Shown here: piece after piece, positions 1-7,760 of the stretch | Layout of the letters: each line of letters opens with the position of its first letter | Position numbering within the stretch: position 1 is the stretch's first letter | Assembly: GCA_021413885.1 (NCBI GenBank) | Contig: JAIOPM010000017.1 | Location: forward strand, 38,245 to 102,244 | Length of the DNA stretch: 64,000 nucleotides | Reading direction: 5' to 3' | Source of the DNA: Planctomycetota bacterium | GTDB taxonomy: Bacteria; Planctomycetota; UBA1135; GCA-002686595 | Made by a program: the position numbers and the translations under genes | Notes under the pieces: generated by a model | Seen by the model: the letters and a program-made list of their open reading frames with translations, nothing else | The model's database searches: none | Told to the model about the DNA's origin: nothing

Positions 1-3000
1 TCAACGACGGACAGATCAAGACGATCGTGCGCACGCACTGGCTCGTCCTCGACGACGACAACGGCAACATCGACGACGGCACGCCGAACTTCGCGCACAT
101 CAACGGCGGCTTCGTCGACCAGGGCTTCCCCACCTACGTGTTCCAGGCGGTGTCGTTCTCGAACGTCACGCAGCTGCCCAACACTCAAGATCAGACCGGT
201 CCGTACGTCGTCACGTCGAACGTCTTCGCGAACACGAACCCGCCGATCACCACCGCGTCGATCAAGTACCGCGTCAACGGCGGCGCGTTCTCGACCGCGG
301 CGATGAGCTTCGTCTCGGGCGTCCAGTGGTCGGGCTCGATCCCGGGCATCGCCTCGCCCTCGGTGGTCGAGTACTACGTCACCGCGACCGACAACGCGGC
401 GCACACCAACGTCTATCCGGCGAACGCGCCGACGGGCCTGCTCAAGTTCAAGATCGGCGCCGAGTCGGTCTTCTACAGCGAAGGCTTCGAGAGCGGCACC
501 AACGGCTGGACGCACGGACAGATCGCGACGCAGGACGACTGGCAGTTGTCGTCGGTGGTCGGCGGCGTCGGCGCGGCCGGTAAGTCCGGCGATCCGACCG
601 CGGCGTACGCCGGCCAGAACATCTGGGGCAACGACCTCGGGTTCGGCACCTTCAACGGCGCGTACACCGACAACGTCAGCAACTGGTTGCGCTCGCCGAC
701 GATCAACTTGTCGGGCAAGACCGGCTGCACGTTGAAGCTCCAGCGCTGGCTGACCGTCGAGTCCGGTCAGTACGACCAAGCGAAGATCAAGATCAACGGC
801 ACGCAGGTGTGGGTGAACGACTTCGCGCTCGACACGCTCGACACCGCGTGGACCGAAGCCGAGGTCGACATCTCGTCGCTCGCCGACAACAACCCGTCGG
901 TGCAGATCGAGTTCTCGCTGCAGTCGGACGGCGGTCTGACCTACGGCGGTTGGAACATCGACGACGTGCGCATCGTCGCGCTGACCGCGGTGTGCGGTCC
1001 GCCTTCGACGACGCAGCCCTCGAACGTGACGACGTGCCCCGGCTCGAGCGCCAACTTCGCGACCACCGCGGGCGGCGTCGGGCCGTTCACATATCAGTGG
1101 AAGAAGAACGGCTCGCCGATCGGCGGCGCGACGGCGAGCAACTACTCGATCGCCTCGGTCGCGGCGGGCGACGCGGGCAGCTACACGTGCGTGGTCACCA
1201 ACGGTTGCAGCTCGAGCGAGTCGGCGGCCGGCGTGCTCGCCGTCAACACGGCGACGACGGCCTCGGCGCTCTCGAACCAGACCGCGTGTCCGGGCGGCGG
1301 CGCGTCGTTCAGCACGACCGCGTCCGGCACCGGCCCGTTCACGTACCAGTGGAAGAAGAACGGCGCGACGATCGGCGGAGCGACGGCGTCGAGCTTCTCG
1401 CTCACGAACGTCCAAGCCTCCGATGCCGCGACGTACTCGGTCGTCGTCACCGGCGCGTGCAATGCCGTGACGCCGAGCGCGACGCTGACCGTCAACACCG
1501 CCACCACGGCGACGACCCCGTCGAGCCAAACGGTCTGCCCCGGCGGCGGCGCGTCCTTCGCGACCGTCGCGAGCGGCACGGGCCCGTTCACGTATCAATG
1601 GAAGAAGAACGGCTCGCCGATCGGCGGAGCGACGGCGTCGAGCCTCTCACTCACGAACGTCCAAGCCTCCGACGCGGCGACGTATTCGGTCGCGGTGAGC
1701 GGCGCGTGCAACTCGGTCGAGCCGAGTGCGTCTCTTACCGTCAACACCGCGGTCGGTGCGACGTCGCCCTCGAACCAGACGGTTTGCGCGGGCTCCACCG
1801 CGAACTTCGCGACGACCGCGAGCGGCACCGGGCCCTTCACCTACCAATGGAAGAAGGACGGTTCTCCGATCGGCGGCGCGACGTCGTCGAGCTACTCGCT
1901 CGCGAACGCGCAAGCCGGTGACGCCGGCACGTATTCGGTGCTGGTCACCGGCGCGTGCGGCTCGACCGAGCCCGCAGCGACGTTGACGATCAACGCCGCG
2001 AGCGGCGCGACCGGCCCGAACGACCAGACCGTATGCGCAGGTTCCGGCGCGTCGTTCTCGACGACCGCGACCGGCACCGGACCGTTCACGTACCAGTGGA
2101 AGAAGAACGGCAATCCGCTCGGCGGCGAGACCGCGAGCACGTTGAACCTCGCGAGCGCGCAAGCCTCCGACGCCGGCACCTACTCGGTCGTCGTCGCGGG
2201 CGCGTGCGGCTCGGTCGAGAACTTCGCGACTCTGACGATCAACGTGGCCCCGAGCGCCACGACGCCGAACGCGCAAGTCGCGTGTCCCGGCGGCGGCGCG
2301 AGCTTCTCGACGACCGCGAGCGGCGCCGGACCGTTCACCTACCAATGGAAGAAGGACGGCAACGCGCTCGCCGGCGCAACGGCGAGCACGCTGACGCTCG
2401 CGAACGTCCAAGCCTCCGACGCGGGCACGTACTCGGTGCTGGTCACCGGCTCGTGCGGCTCGACCGAGCCCTCCGCGACGCTATCCGTTCCGACGCCGGT
2501 CTCGGCGAGCGAGCCGTCGGACGAGATCGCGTGCGCGGGCGAGACGGTTTCGTTCTCGACGACGCCAAGCGGCGACGGTCCGTTCACGTACCAATGGAAG
2601 AAGAACGGCGTCGCGCTTCCGGGCGAGACGGCGAGCACCCTGGTGCTCGCGAGCGTCGTCGCGGCGGATTCCGGCACGTACTCGGTCGCGGTCGTCGGCG
2701 CGTGCGGCACGGCCGAGCCCGACGCGGTGCTCTCGGTCTACGGCACGACCACCAACTACTGCACGTCGAAGCAGAACACGCTCGGCCTCTTCCCGACGAT
2801 CGGTTCGACCGGCACTCCCGGCGCCACCGCGAACGACTTCGTGTTGACGCTCTCGAACGCGCTGCCGAACAAGAACGCGCTCGCGTTCTGGGGCGTGCAG
2901 CCGCTCGGTGCGCCGTTCAACGGCGGACACCTGTGCGTCAAGGCGCCGCTGATCCGTCTGACGGTGAAGAAGGCGAACGCGAGCGGCTTCGCCTCGGTCA

Positions 3001-3122
3001 CGGTCCCGGTCGACAACTCGATGATCGGCGCGACGCGCTACTACCAATGGTGGGCGCGCGACATCACCTCGTCGTTCGGCATCAGCCTCTCCGACGGACT
3101 CGCGGTGACGTTCTGCGACTGA
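1..3122 (+). CDS. Giant secreted Ig-repeat protein, 3' part (gene starts before the window)
   Basis: The reading frame is open from base 3, so the N-terminus lies outside the window. The first visible residues include LDDDNGNIDDGTPNF, the tail of the metalloprotease-like domains common in large exported planctomycete proteins (family knowledge). Next comes a jelly-roll/MAM-like domain at about bases 470-980 (YSEGFESG, GGWNIDDVRIV). Seven Ig-like domains follow, each with FTYQWKK(N/D)G and two conserved cysteines. The last ~125 residues, from NYCTSKQN to SLSDGLAVTFCD, form a compact module that recurs at the C-termini of large planctomycete surface proteins. The likely role is cell-surface adhesion or export. 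Catalytic activity cannot be judged without the missing part. A strong bidirectional terminator follows the stop. Confidence 0.85.
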   Translation, partial: NDGQIKTIVRTHWLVLDDDNGNIDDGTPNFAHINGGFVDQGFPTYVFQAVSFSNVTQLPNTQDQTGPYVVTSNVFANTNPPITTASIKYRVNGGAFSTAAMSFVSGVQWSGSIPGIASPSVVEYYVTATDNAAHTNVYPANAPTGLLKFKIGAESVFYSEGFESGTNGWTHGQIATQDDWQLSSVVGGVGAAGKSGDPTAAYAGQNIWGNDLGFGTFNGAYTDNVSNWLRSPTINLSGKTGCTLKLQRWLTVESGQYDQAKIKINGTQVWVNDFALDTLDTAWTEAEVDISSLADNNPSVQIEFSLQSDGGLTYGGWNIDDVRIVALTAVCGPPSTTQPSNVTTCPGSSANFATTAGGVGPFTYQWKKNGSPIGGATASNYSIASVAAGDAGSYTCVVTNGCSSSESAAGVLAVNTATTASALSNQTACPGGGASFSTTASGTGPFTYQWKKNGATIGGATASSFSLTNVQASDAATYSVVVTGACNAVTPSATLTVNTATTATTPSSQTVCPGGGASFATVASGTGPFTYQWKKNGSPIGGATASSLSLTNVQASDAATYSVAVSGACNSVEPSASLTVNTAVGATSPSNQTVCAGSTANFATTASGTGPFTYQWKKDGSPIGGATSSSYSLANAQAGDAGTYSVLVTGACGSTEPAATLTINAASGATGPNDQTVCAGSGASFSTTATGTGPFTYQWKKNGNPLGGETASTLNLASAQASDAGTYSVVVAGACGSVENFATLTINVAPSATTPNAQVACPGGGASFSTTASGAGPFTYQWKKDGNALAGATASTLTLANVQASDAGTYSVLVTGSCGSTEPSATLSVPTPVSASEPSDEIACAGETVSFSTTPSGDGPFTYQWKKNGVALPGETASTLVLASVVAADSGTYSVAVVGACGTAEPDAVLSVYGTTTNYCTSKQNTLGLFPTIGSTGTPGATANDFVLTLSNALPNKNALAFWGVQPLGAPFNGGHLCVKAPLIRLTVKKANASGFASVTVPVDNSMIGATRYYQWWARDITSSFGISLSDGLAVTFCD
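1000..2743 (+). repeat. Seven tandem Ig-domain repeats with a 249-bp period
   Basis: The FTYQW codons start at 1086, 1338, 1587, 1836, 2085, 2334 and 2583. The spacing is 252 and then exactly 249 bp five times, or 83 residues per unit. Protein conservation is strong around the FTYQWKK core, the cysteine after the inter-domain linker, and the DAG/DAATYSV strand near each unit's end. The uniform length suggests recent tandem duplication or ongoing homogenisation. Confidence 0.9.
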
Positions 3123-3143
3123 ACGCGCTCGACTGAAAAGCAG

Positions 3144-3175
3144 AGCGCCCGGGCTTCACGCGAAGCTCGGGCGCT
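3144..3175. terminator. Bidirectional intrinsic terminator
   Basis: A 14-bp stem pairs 3144-3157 with 3162-3175, with one G-T pair and a 4-base loop. It is followed by TTCGTTT on the plus strand and by CTGCTTTTC on the minus strand. It lies between two convergent genes, the Ig-repeat protein and efp, so it probably ends both transcripts. Confidence 0.85.
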
Positions 3176-3199
3176 TTCGTTTCGGGTCGAGGCTGCGAG

Positions 3200-3748
3200 T
3201 CAGGCGCGTTCGCGGAACTCGAGCGTCTCGGGATCCAAGCGGATCTTGTCGCCGGTCTGGCAGAGCTGGCTGACGCGGACCTTGATGCCGTTCTCGAGCA
3301 TCGCGTCCTTCGTGCCGGAGCTCGAGCCCTTCATCGGCGGCGCCGTGTCCTTGATCACCGCGGTGACCGAGATCGGCGTCGACACTTGGATCAGGTTGCC
3401 GTCGACGAGGAAGCCCTTGTAGCTCTCGCACTGCCAGAGCAACGCGCCCTTCGCCGCTTCGGCCGCGCAACGGAACTCGGCGCCGTCGGCATCGTAGAAG
3501 ACCTCTTCACCGCCTTCGCTGTACGAGTGCGTGAGGTCGATGTTCTGGTATTCGAGGACGCCGTACTTCGCGTCGGTCGCTTCCTTCGGCACCTCGTAGA
3601 CGCGGCCGGTGCGCACGTCCTTGAGTTGCAGTCGGACGTTCTGCCTGCGGTCGTTGCGCAGGATCGTCCAGTCGGTCACGGTGCAGATGCGTCCTTGGTA
3701 CTCGACCAAGAAGCCCTTGCGCAGGTCCAGAGCACTGAGCTGTTGCAT
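3200..3748 (-). CDS. efp: Elongation factor P
   Basis: The 182-aa protein has EF-P length and layout: a KOW-like N-terminal domain (DLRKG, VRLQLKDVRTG), a central OB domain and a C-terminal OB domain (PPMKGSSSGTKDAMLENG, GDKIRLDPETLEF). EF-P binds the ribosome between the P and E sites and relieves stalling at polyproline. The tip loop is unusual. Where most EF-Ps carry PGKG (lysylated Lys) or SGRN (rhamnosylated Arg), this protein reads RNDRRQN around residues 31-37, with Asp at the position that normally carries the modified residue and arginines beside it. No modification gene (epmA, earP, ymfI) is visible nearby. A possible -10, TACACT at 3782-3787, lies 33 bases before the ATG. It could be a divergent paralogue if another efp exists elsewhere. 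Confidence 0.9.
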   Translation of the reverse strand: MQQLSALDLRKGFLVEYQGRICTVTDWTILRNDRRQNVRLQLKDVRTGRVYEVPKEATDAKYGVLEYQNIDLTHSYSEGGEEVFYDADGAEFRCAAEAAKGALLWQCESYKGFLVDGNLIQVSTPISVTAVIKDTAPPMKGSSSGTKDAMLENGIKVRVSQLCQTGDKIRLDPETLEFRERA

Positions 3749-3824
3749 GAATCGCGTCTCCGTCGTTTCGGAAGGCGGAAGAGTGTAGCGACGAGCTCGC
3801 GTCCGCGCTGCTCGCGAGTCGCGC

Positions 3825-4277
3825 CTACTGCAAGAACTCGATCTCGCCCTTCGGCAACAGGTAGACGATCAACATCGTCCCGCCCGCGACCGTCGGCACG
3901 TGGGTCGACTCGCGCGGCAGCACGACCCAGCCCGGCGCCTTGCCGTCGAACGTGGGCTTGCCGTCGAGCGCGACGCAGTAGTTGACCTCGCCCTGGGGGT
4001 GGCGGTGGCGCGGCCCGGGGCCGTCCATGTGCACGACGTCGATCGAGAAGTCGAGGGTCTCGGGCCCGGCCTTCGCGACGCGGCTCCAGCGCACCGGCGG
4101 CGCGCCGCGGTTCGCGATCTTGCCTTCGGCGAGCAACACGCGCAGCGCGCCTTCGACCTCGAACGCGGCCTGGGCGCGCGGATCGAAACGGCGCGCGAGC
4201 TCGGCCTCGGCGCTCGCCGGATCGGTCAAGTCGAGCCCTTGCGCGGCGCGCAACAACGGTTGGAACGTCTCGAGCAT
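3825..4277 (-). CDS. DUF4863 family protein (cupin-like, 4-hydroxylaminobenzoate lyase family)
   Basis: The 150-aa protein ends in a cupin-like half: HRHPQGEVNYCVALDG, then GWVVLPRESTHVPTV, then LIVYLLPKGEIEFL. The paired histidines and the glutamate are plausible metal ligands. The pattern matches the DUF4863 family, in which PnbB converts 4-hydroxylaminobenzoate to protocatechuate (family knowledge, recalled). I see no nitroaromatic pathway nearby, so the substrate is unknown. The start is placed at the ATG at 4277 because upstream sequence in this frame is arginine-rich and not protein-like. It is divergent from the membrane protein at 4397 across a 119-bp gap, with a possible -10 (TACAAG) at 4297-4302. 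Confidence 0.65.
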   Translation of the reverse strand: MLETFQPLLRAAQGLDLTDPASAEAELARRFDPRAQAAFEVEGALRVLLAEGKIANRGAPPVRWSRVAKAGPETLDFSIDVVHMDGPGPRHRHPQGEVNYCVALDGKPTFDGKAPGWVVLPRESTHVPTVAGGTMLIVYLLPKGEIEFLQ

Positions 4278-4382
4278 GCGGGGAGCCTCCGACGACCTTG
4301 TACGCGACGACGAGCGGCCGCCGCAAGCGCGCGCGCCGTGCCGTGCTCGAGAGTTCGCGAGCGTCCCGACGAGTCGGAACAC

Positions 4383-4388
4383 TAGAAT
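4383..4388 (+). promoter_or_regulatory. TAGAAT -10 element close to the start codon
   Basis: The hexamer TAGAAT ends 8 bases before the ATG at 4397, which would give an almost leaderless mRNA. It belongs to a recurring pattern in this window. Confidence 0.45.
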
Positions 4389-4396
4389 CCGCGCCG

Positions 4397-6583
4397 ATGC
4401 CGACGAACCTCCGCCGCCTCGCCTTCGCCGCGTTCGCTGCGTTGGCGCTGGCATTCGCTTGGCAATCGTTGCGCTCGGCCGAGCCCTTCGGTCGCGACCG
4501 CGCGGTGCTCGGAACGCTCAGCGGTCGTTCGTTCGGAGAAGCGCTCGGGAGCTGGGAGACGATCTCGCCCGCGCTCGATCCGCGACGCGGGCATCCGCTC
4601 GCCGTCGTGTCGACCGCGGCGAGCGTCGCGGTGTTCGGGGCTCGAGGCGAGCGACCGCTCGACGCCCTCTTGCCTTCGCGCCTCGAGAACTTGGCGTGGT
4701 ACCTGCTCGCGAGCTTCGCCCTCGCGCGCTTCCTGCGCCGATTCTTCCTGCCGTGGACCGGCAGCGACCAAGCGGAAGCGGCCGGTTGGGCCGCGGCGCT
4801 CTTCTTCGCGCTCTCGCCGCTCGTCTTCCCGTTGGTCGCGTCGCTCGCGTGCCGCGGCGACGTGCTCGCGCTCGCGTTCGGCGCCTCCGCGGCCGCGATC
4901 TTCCTCGCGGGACGCCAGGACTATTCGGTGCGGCTCCAGGGCACGGCGTTGCTCTTGACGGCCGGCGCGGGCCTCGCGTCCGACCTCGCATTCCTGTTGC
5001 CGGCGGTGCTCGCGCTCGCCGAGTACGTCTCCGCCCGCCGCCAACGCCCGCGCCACGTCCGCGCGCGCACCGCGGCGACGACGTTGATCGTGTTCGGCGC
5101 CGCGGTGTCGCTGTCGATCGTCTTGCGGCTCGCCGCCGGCGTCGACGGTTGGCCGAGCTTCGTGCGGAACTTCTTCGACGCGGTCGAAGCCGAACGCTTC
5201 GCGCCGCTCGCGGTCGGGACGTTCGAGAAGCTCGGGCTCGTCGTGTTGCCGATCAACGCGTGGGCGCTCGGGCTGTTCGGTCAAGCGGTCGCGGGGTTGT
5301 TGCTCTTGGTCGCGATCCAACCGGGCCTGCTCGCCGCGCGCACGGCGCCGCGGTTGTGGAGCTTCTTGCTCGGCCTCGTCAGCCTCCTTTTCGCGCTCGC
5401 GCTCTGCGTCGCGCCGTTCGAAGGCGTGTCGAGCCGCGACCTGACGCAGTCGGGCAAGCTCGTGCTGCCGGTGATGGTGTCGTGCGCCGCGCTCGGCGCG
5501 GCCGCGACCGCGCTCTCCGGCACGCGCCGTTGGTTGGTGCCGCTGATCTTCGCCGTCGGCTCGGCGTTCCTCGCGCACGGCAACGCGGCGCCGTGGGTGC
5601 GCGCGTCGCACGCGCTCTCGTGGCTCGCCGGCGGCGTCGCCGAAGCGCGCGCGAGCCACGGCGCGGACGTGCAGGTCGTCGTGCTCGATCCGCCGCGCGC
5701 GACGCTCGGCGTCGACGTGCTCGCGAACGCGCTCGGCGGCCTCGATCTCGACGCAGGCGGCGTGAAGCCGGTGCTCGGCGTGTCGAGCGACGCGCTCGCG
5801 CTCTTCGCTCACAGCGACGTCTTCGCGCGTTACGCGGCGCAGGGCCTCGTGGTGCTCGCGCCGCGCGCGAACAGCGCCGACGACGCGACATGGGCCGCGT
5901 TCGAGTCGCGCGACGGCATCGCGATCCCGCTCGGCGCCGAGGGCGCGGCGAGCACGGCGTCGAAGACGCGCCGTTGGTTCAGCGACGGACGTTCGCCGAG
6001 CATCGATCTCTCCGCGCTCGAGAACCTCGCGCTCGTCGTGCGCGCGAAACCCGACGCCGACACGACGCGTCCGCCGCGCGTCGGTTGGCGCGCGAAGGAC
6101 GGCAGCACGCCGGAGTACGTCGGCGCGTGGTGGCGGCGCGGCGGCGAACCGACCGCGGTGTTCGACCTCGCGGCGTCGCTCGATTGGCTCTCGTCCGAGC
6201 GCGTCGCGCGCGTGTGGTCCGCGGAAGGTTGGGCGGTGGTGAGCGAGGCCGAGCTCTCGGCCGACCTGCCCATCGTTGCAGGGGTCGCCGGCGTCGTCGC
6301 GCCGACCGTCGACGGTGAAGCGTGGGTCTTCGCGCCCGACGCGAAGTTGCTCGCGGCCGAGGATCGACCGCGCGCGCTGGACGTTGACGTTGCTCTCGCT
6401 TACCGACCTCGCGAGCCAACGCGCGTCGCTCGCGGTCGACGGCTCGGACACGCTGCGTTTCGCGAACGCCGAGCGTGCGGCGCGCCGCCTCTCGCCGTGC
6501 GTCTGGTCGCTCGACCTCGAGCTCGACGGACACGCGGTCGCACGCGTCCGAGGCTCGCGCTAGGCTTCGCGTTCCGACCATGA
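4397..6583 (+). CDS. Multi-pass membrane protein of unknown function, probable frameshift near its end
   Basis: This is a long integral membrane protein with about 10-12 hydrophobic segments in the first ~430 residues, then a soluble C-terminal part with ordinary periplasmic-like composition. The layout recalls GT-C-type or PMT-like glycosyltransferase membrane proteins, but I see no diagnostic motif. From about 6365 this frame turns arginine-rich, with lower GC at third positions. The frame shifted by one base continues as normal protein ([14 protein letters not shown] through SLDLELDG) to a TAG ending at 6563. A one-base indel at about 6350-6380, natural or from sequencing, is the simplest reading. 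The stop used here (6581-6583) overlaps the queF ATG. Confidence 0.7.
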   Translation: MPTNLRRLAFAAFAALALAFAWQSLRSAEPFGRDRAVLGTLSGRSFGEALGSWETISPALDPRRGHPLAVVSTAASVAVFGARGERPLDALLPSRLENLAWYLLASFALARFLRRFFLPWTGSDQAEAAGWAAALFFALSPLVFPLVASLACRGDVLALAFGASAAAIFLAGRQDYSVRLQGTALLLTAGAGLASDLAFLLPAVLALAEYVSARRQRPRHVRARTAATTLIVFGAAVSLSIVLRLAAGVDGWPSFVRNFFDAVEAERFAPLAVGTFEKLGLVVLPINAWALGLFGQAVAGLLLLVAIQPGLLAARTAPRLWSFLLGLVSLLFALALCVAPFEGVSSRDLTQSGKLVLPVMVSCAALGAAATALSGTRRWLVPLIFAVGSAFLAHGNAAPWVRASHALSWLAGGVAEARASHGADVQVVVLDPPRATLGVDVLANALGGLDLDAGGVKPVLGVSSDALALFAHSDVFARYAAQGLVVLAPRANSADDATWAAFESRDGIAIPLGAEGAASTASKTRRWFSDGRSPSIDLSALENLALVVRAKPDADTTRPPRVGWRAKDGSTPEYVGAWWRRGGEPTAVFDLAASLDWLSSERVARVWSAEGWAVVSEAELSADLPIVAGVAGVVAPTVDGEAWVFAPDAKLLAAEDRPRALDVDVALAYRPREPTRVARGRRLGHAAFRERRACGAPPLAVRLVARPRARRTRGRTRPRLALGFAFRP

Positions 6584-6930
6584 CGACGCAACCGAGCAGG
6601 AACCTCGAGTGGTTCGCGAACCCGCGGCCCGGGCGCGAGTACGAGATCCGCTTCGATTGCCCCGAGTTCACGTGCCTCTGCCCGAAGACCGGCCAACCGG
6701 ATTTCGCGACGGTGCGCATCCGCTACGTGCCCGACGCGCGCTGCGTCGAGCTCAAGAGTTTGAAGCTCTACCTGTGGTCCTTCCGCGACGAAGGCCACTT
6801 CCACGAAGCGGTCACCAACCGGATCCTCGACGACCTCGTCGCGCTGCTCGCGCCGAAGCGCATGACCGTCGAGGGCGACTTCCTCGTGCGCGGCGGGATC
6901 CACACCGTCGTCGAAGTCAGTCATCCGTAG
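6580..6930 (+). CDS. queF: NADPH-dependent 7-cyano-7-deazaguanine reductase (preQ1 synthase)
   Basis: At 116 aa this is a short, single-domain type I QueF. It contains the nucleophile Cys in [13 protein letters not shown], the substrate-binding run [24 protein letters not shown] and a C-terminal VRGGI. QueF reduces the nitrile preQ0 to the amine preQ1 in queuosine synthesis, in the cytoplasm. The ATG at 6580 gives a normal family N-terminus, and in-frame sequence upstream is not protein-like. No other queuosine genes are in the window. The gene is followed 9 bp later by a sirtuin, probably on the same transcript. Confidence 0.95.
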   Translation: MTTQPSRNLEWFANPRPGREYEIRFDCPEFTCLCPKTGQPDFATVRIRYVPDARCVELKSLKLYLWSFRDEGHFHEAVTNRILDDLVALLAPKRMTVEGDFLVRGGIHTVVEVSHP

Positions 6931-6939
6931 CGCGAGCGC

Positions 6940-7665
6940 GTGACGGTGAGCGCGCAACGAACTTCCCTCGTCGTCCTGACCGGCGCCGGCATTTCGGCCG
7001 ACTCCGGCCTCGCGACGTTTCGCGGCGGCGGCGGGTTGTGGGAGGGGCACCGCGTCGAGGACGTCGCGACGCCGCAGGCGTGGCGGCGCGATCCGGCGCT
7101 CGTGTGGCGCTTCTATCAGTTGCGGCGGCGCGCACTCGGGACCGTCGAGCCGAACGCCGCGCATCGCGGGCTCACCGAACTCGCGGCCGAATGCGCCGCG
7201 CGCGACGTCGCGTTCACGCTCGTGACGCAGAACGTCGACGACCTGCACGAGCGCGCGGGCTCCGCGGTGTTGCACATGCACGGCGAGCTCGCGCAGTTGC
7301 GCTGCGAGCGCTGCGACGCGCTCGTGCGCGATCTCGAACGGCTTGAGCTCGACGTCTACGTGCCGTGCGCGAGTTGCTCGCACGCTCGTCTGCGACCCGA
7401 CATCGTGTGGTTCGGCGAGATGCCGTACTTCCTCGACGCGATCGACGAGGCGCTGCGCGCGTGCACGCACTTCGTCTCGATCGGCACCAGCGGCGTCGTG
7501 TATCCGGCCGCCGGTTTTCTGTCGGTCGCGCGGGACGTCGGCGCGCGGACGATCGTCAACTCGCTCGATCCGCCGGAGAACCTCGATCCGCGCGACGACT
7601 TCCGTGCCGGACGGGCGAGCGAGGTCGTGCCGGGGCTCGTCGCGGAGCTGTTGCAGGACCTCTAG
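6940..7665 (+). CDS. cobB: Sir2-family NAD-dependent protein deacylase (CobB-like)
   Basis: The 241-aa protein has all sirtuin signatures: GAGISADSGLATFRG, TQNVDDLHERAG, catalytic His in LHMHGEL, a zinc ribbon with CERC and CASC, and FGE. The cosubstrate loop has FYQLRR, matching the Tyr-x-x-Arg pair that in SIRT5/CobB-type enzymes favours succinyl- and malonyl-lysine (family knowledge). It therefore probably removes acyl groups from lysines using NAD. The start is a GTG at 6940, because the motif begins within 13 residues of it. Confidence 0.92.
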   Translation: MTVSAQRTSLVVLTGAGISADSGLATFRGGGGLWEGHRVEDVATPQAWRRDPALVWRFYQLRRRALGTVEPNAAHRGLTELAAECAARDVAFTLVTQNVDDLHERAGSAVLHMHGELAQLRCERCDALVRDLERLELDVYVPCASCSHARLRPDIVWFGEMPYFLDAIDEALRACTHFVSIGTSGVVYPAAGFLSVARDVGARTIVNSLDPPENLDPRDDFRAGRASEVVPGLVAELLQDL

Positions 7666-7760
7666 GAGCCCATCGCACCGAAATCCGCCTCTCGTGCAAC
7701 GCTGGACGAGCGCGCGGTGTTCCCCGGGCTGGAATCCCCAAGAGCCCAGGGAGTGAAACG

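Noticed and set aside
1000..2743. CRISPR-like regular repeats
   Set aside because: The period is 249 bp inside a coding frame and encodes Ig domains.
4382..6451. Long open frame on the minus strand opposite the membrane protein gene
   Set aside because: It is almost only Arg, Glu and Ala with no domain. Such mirror frames are expected at this GC content.
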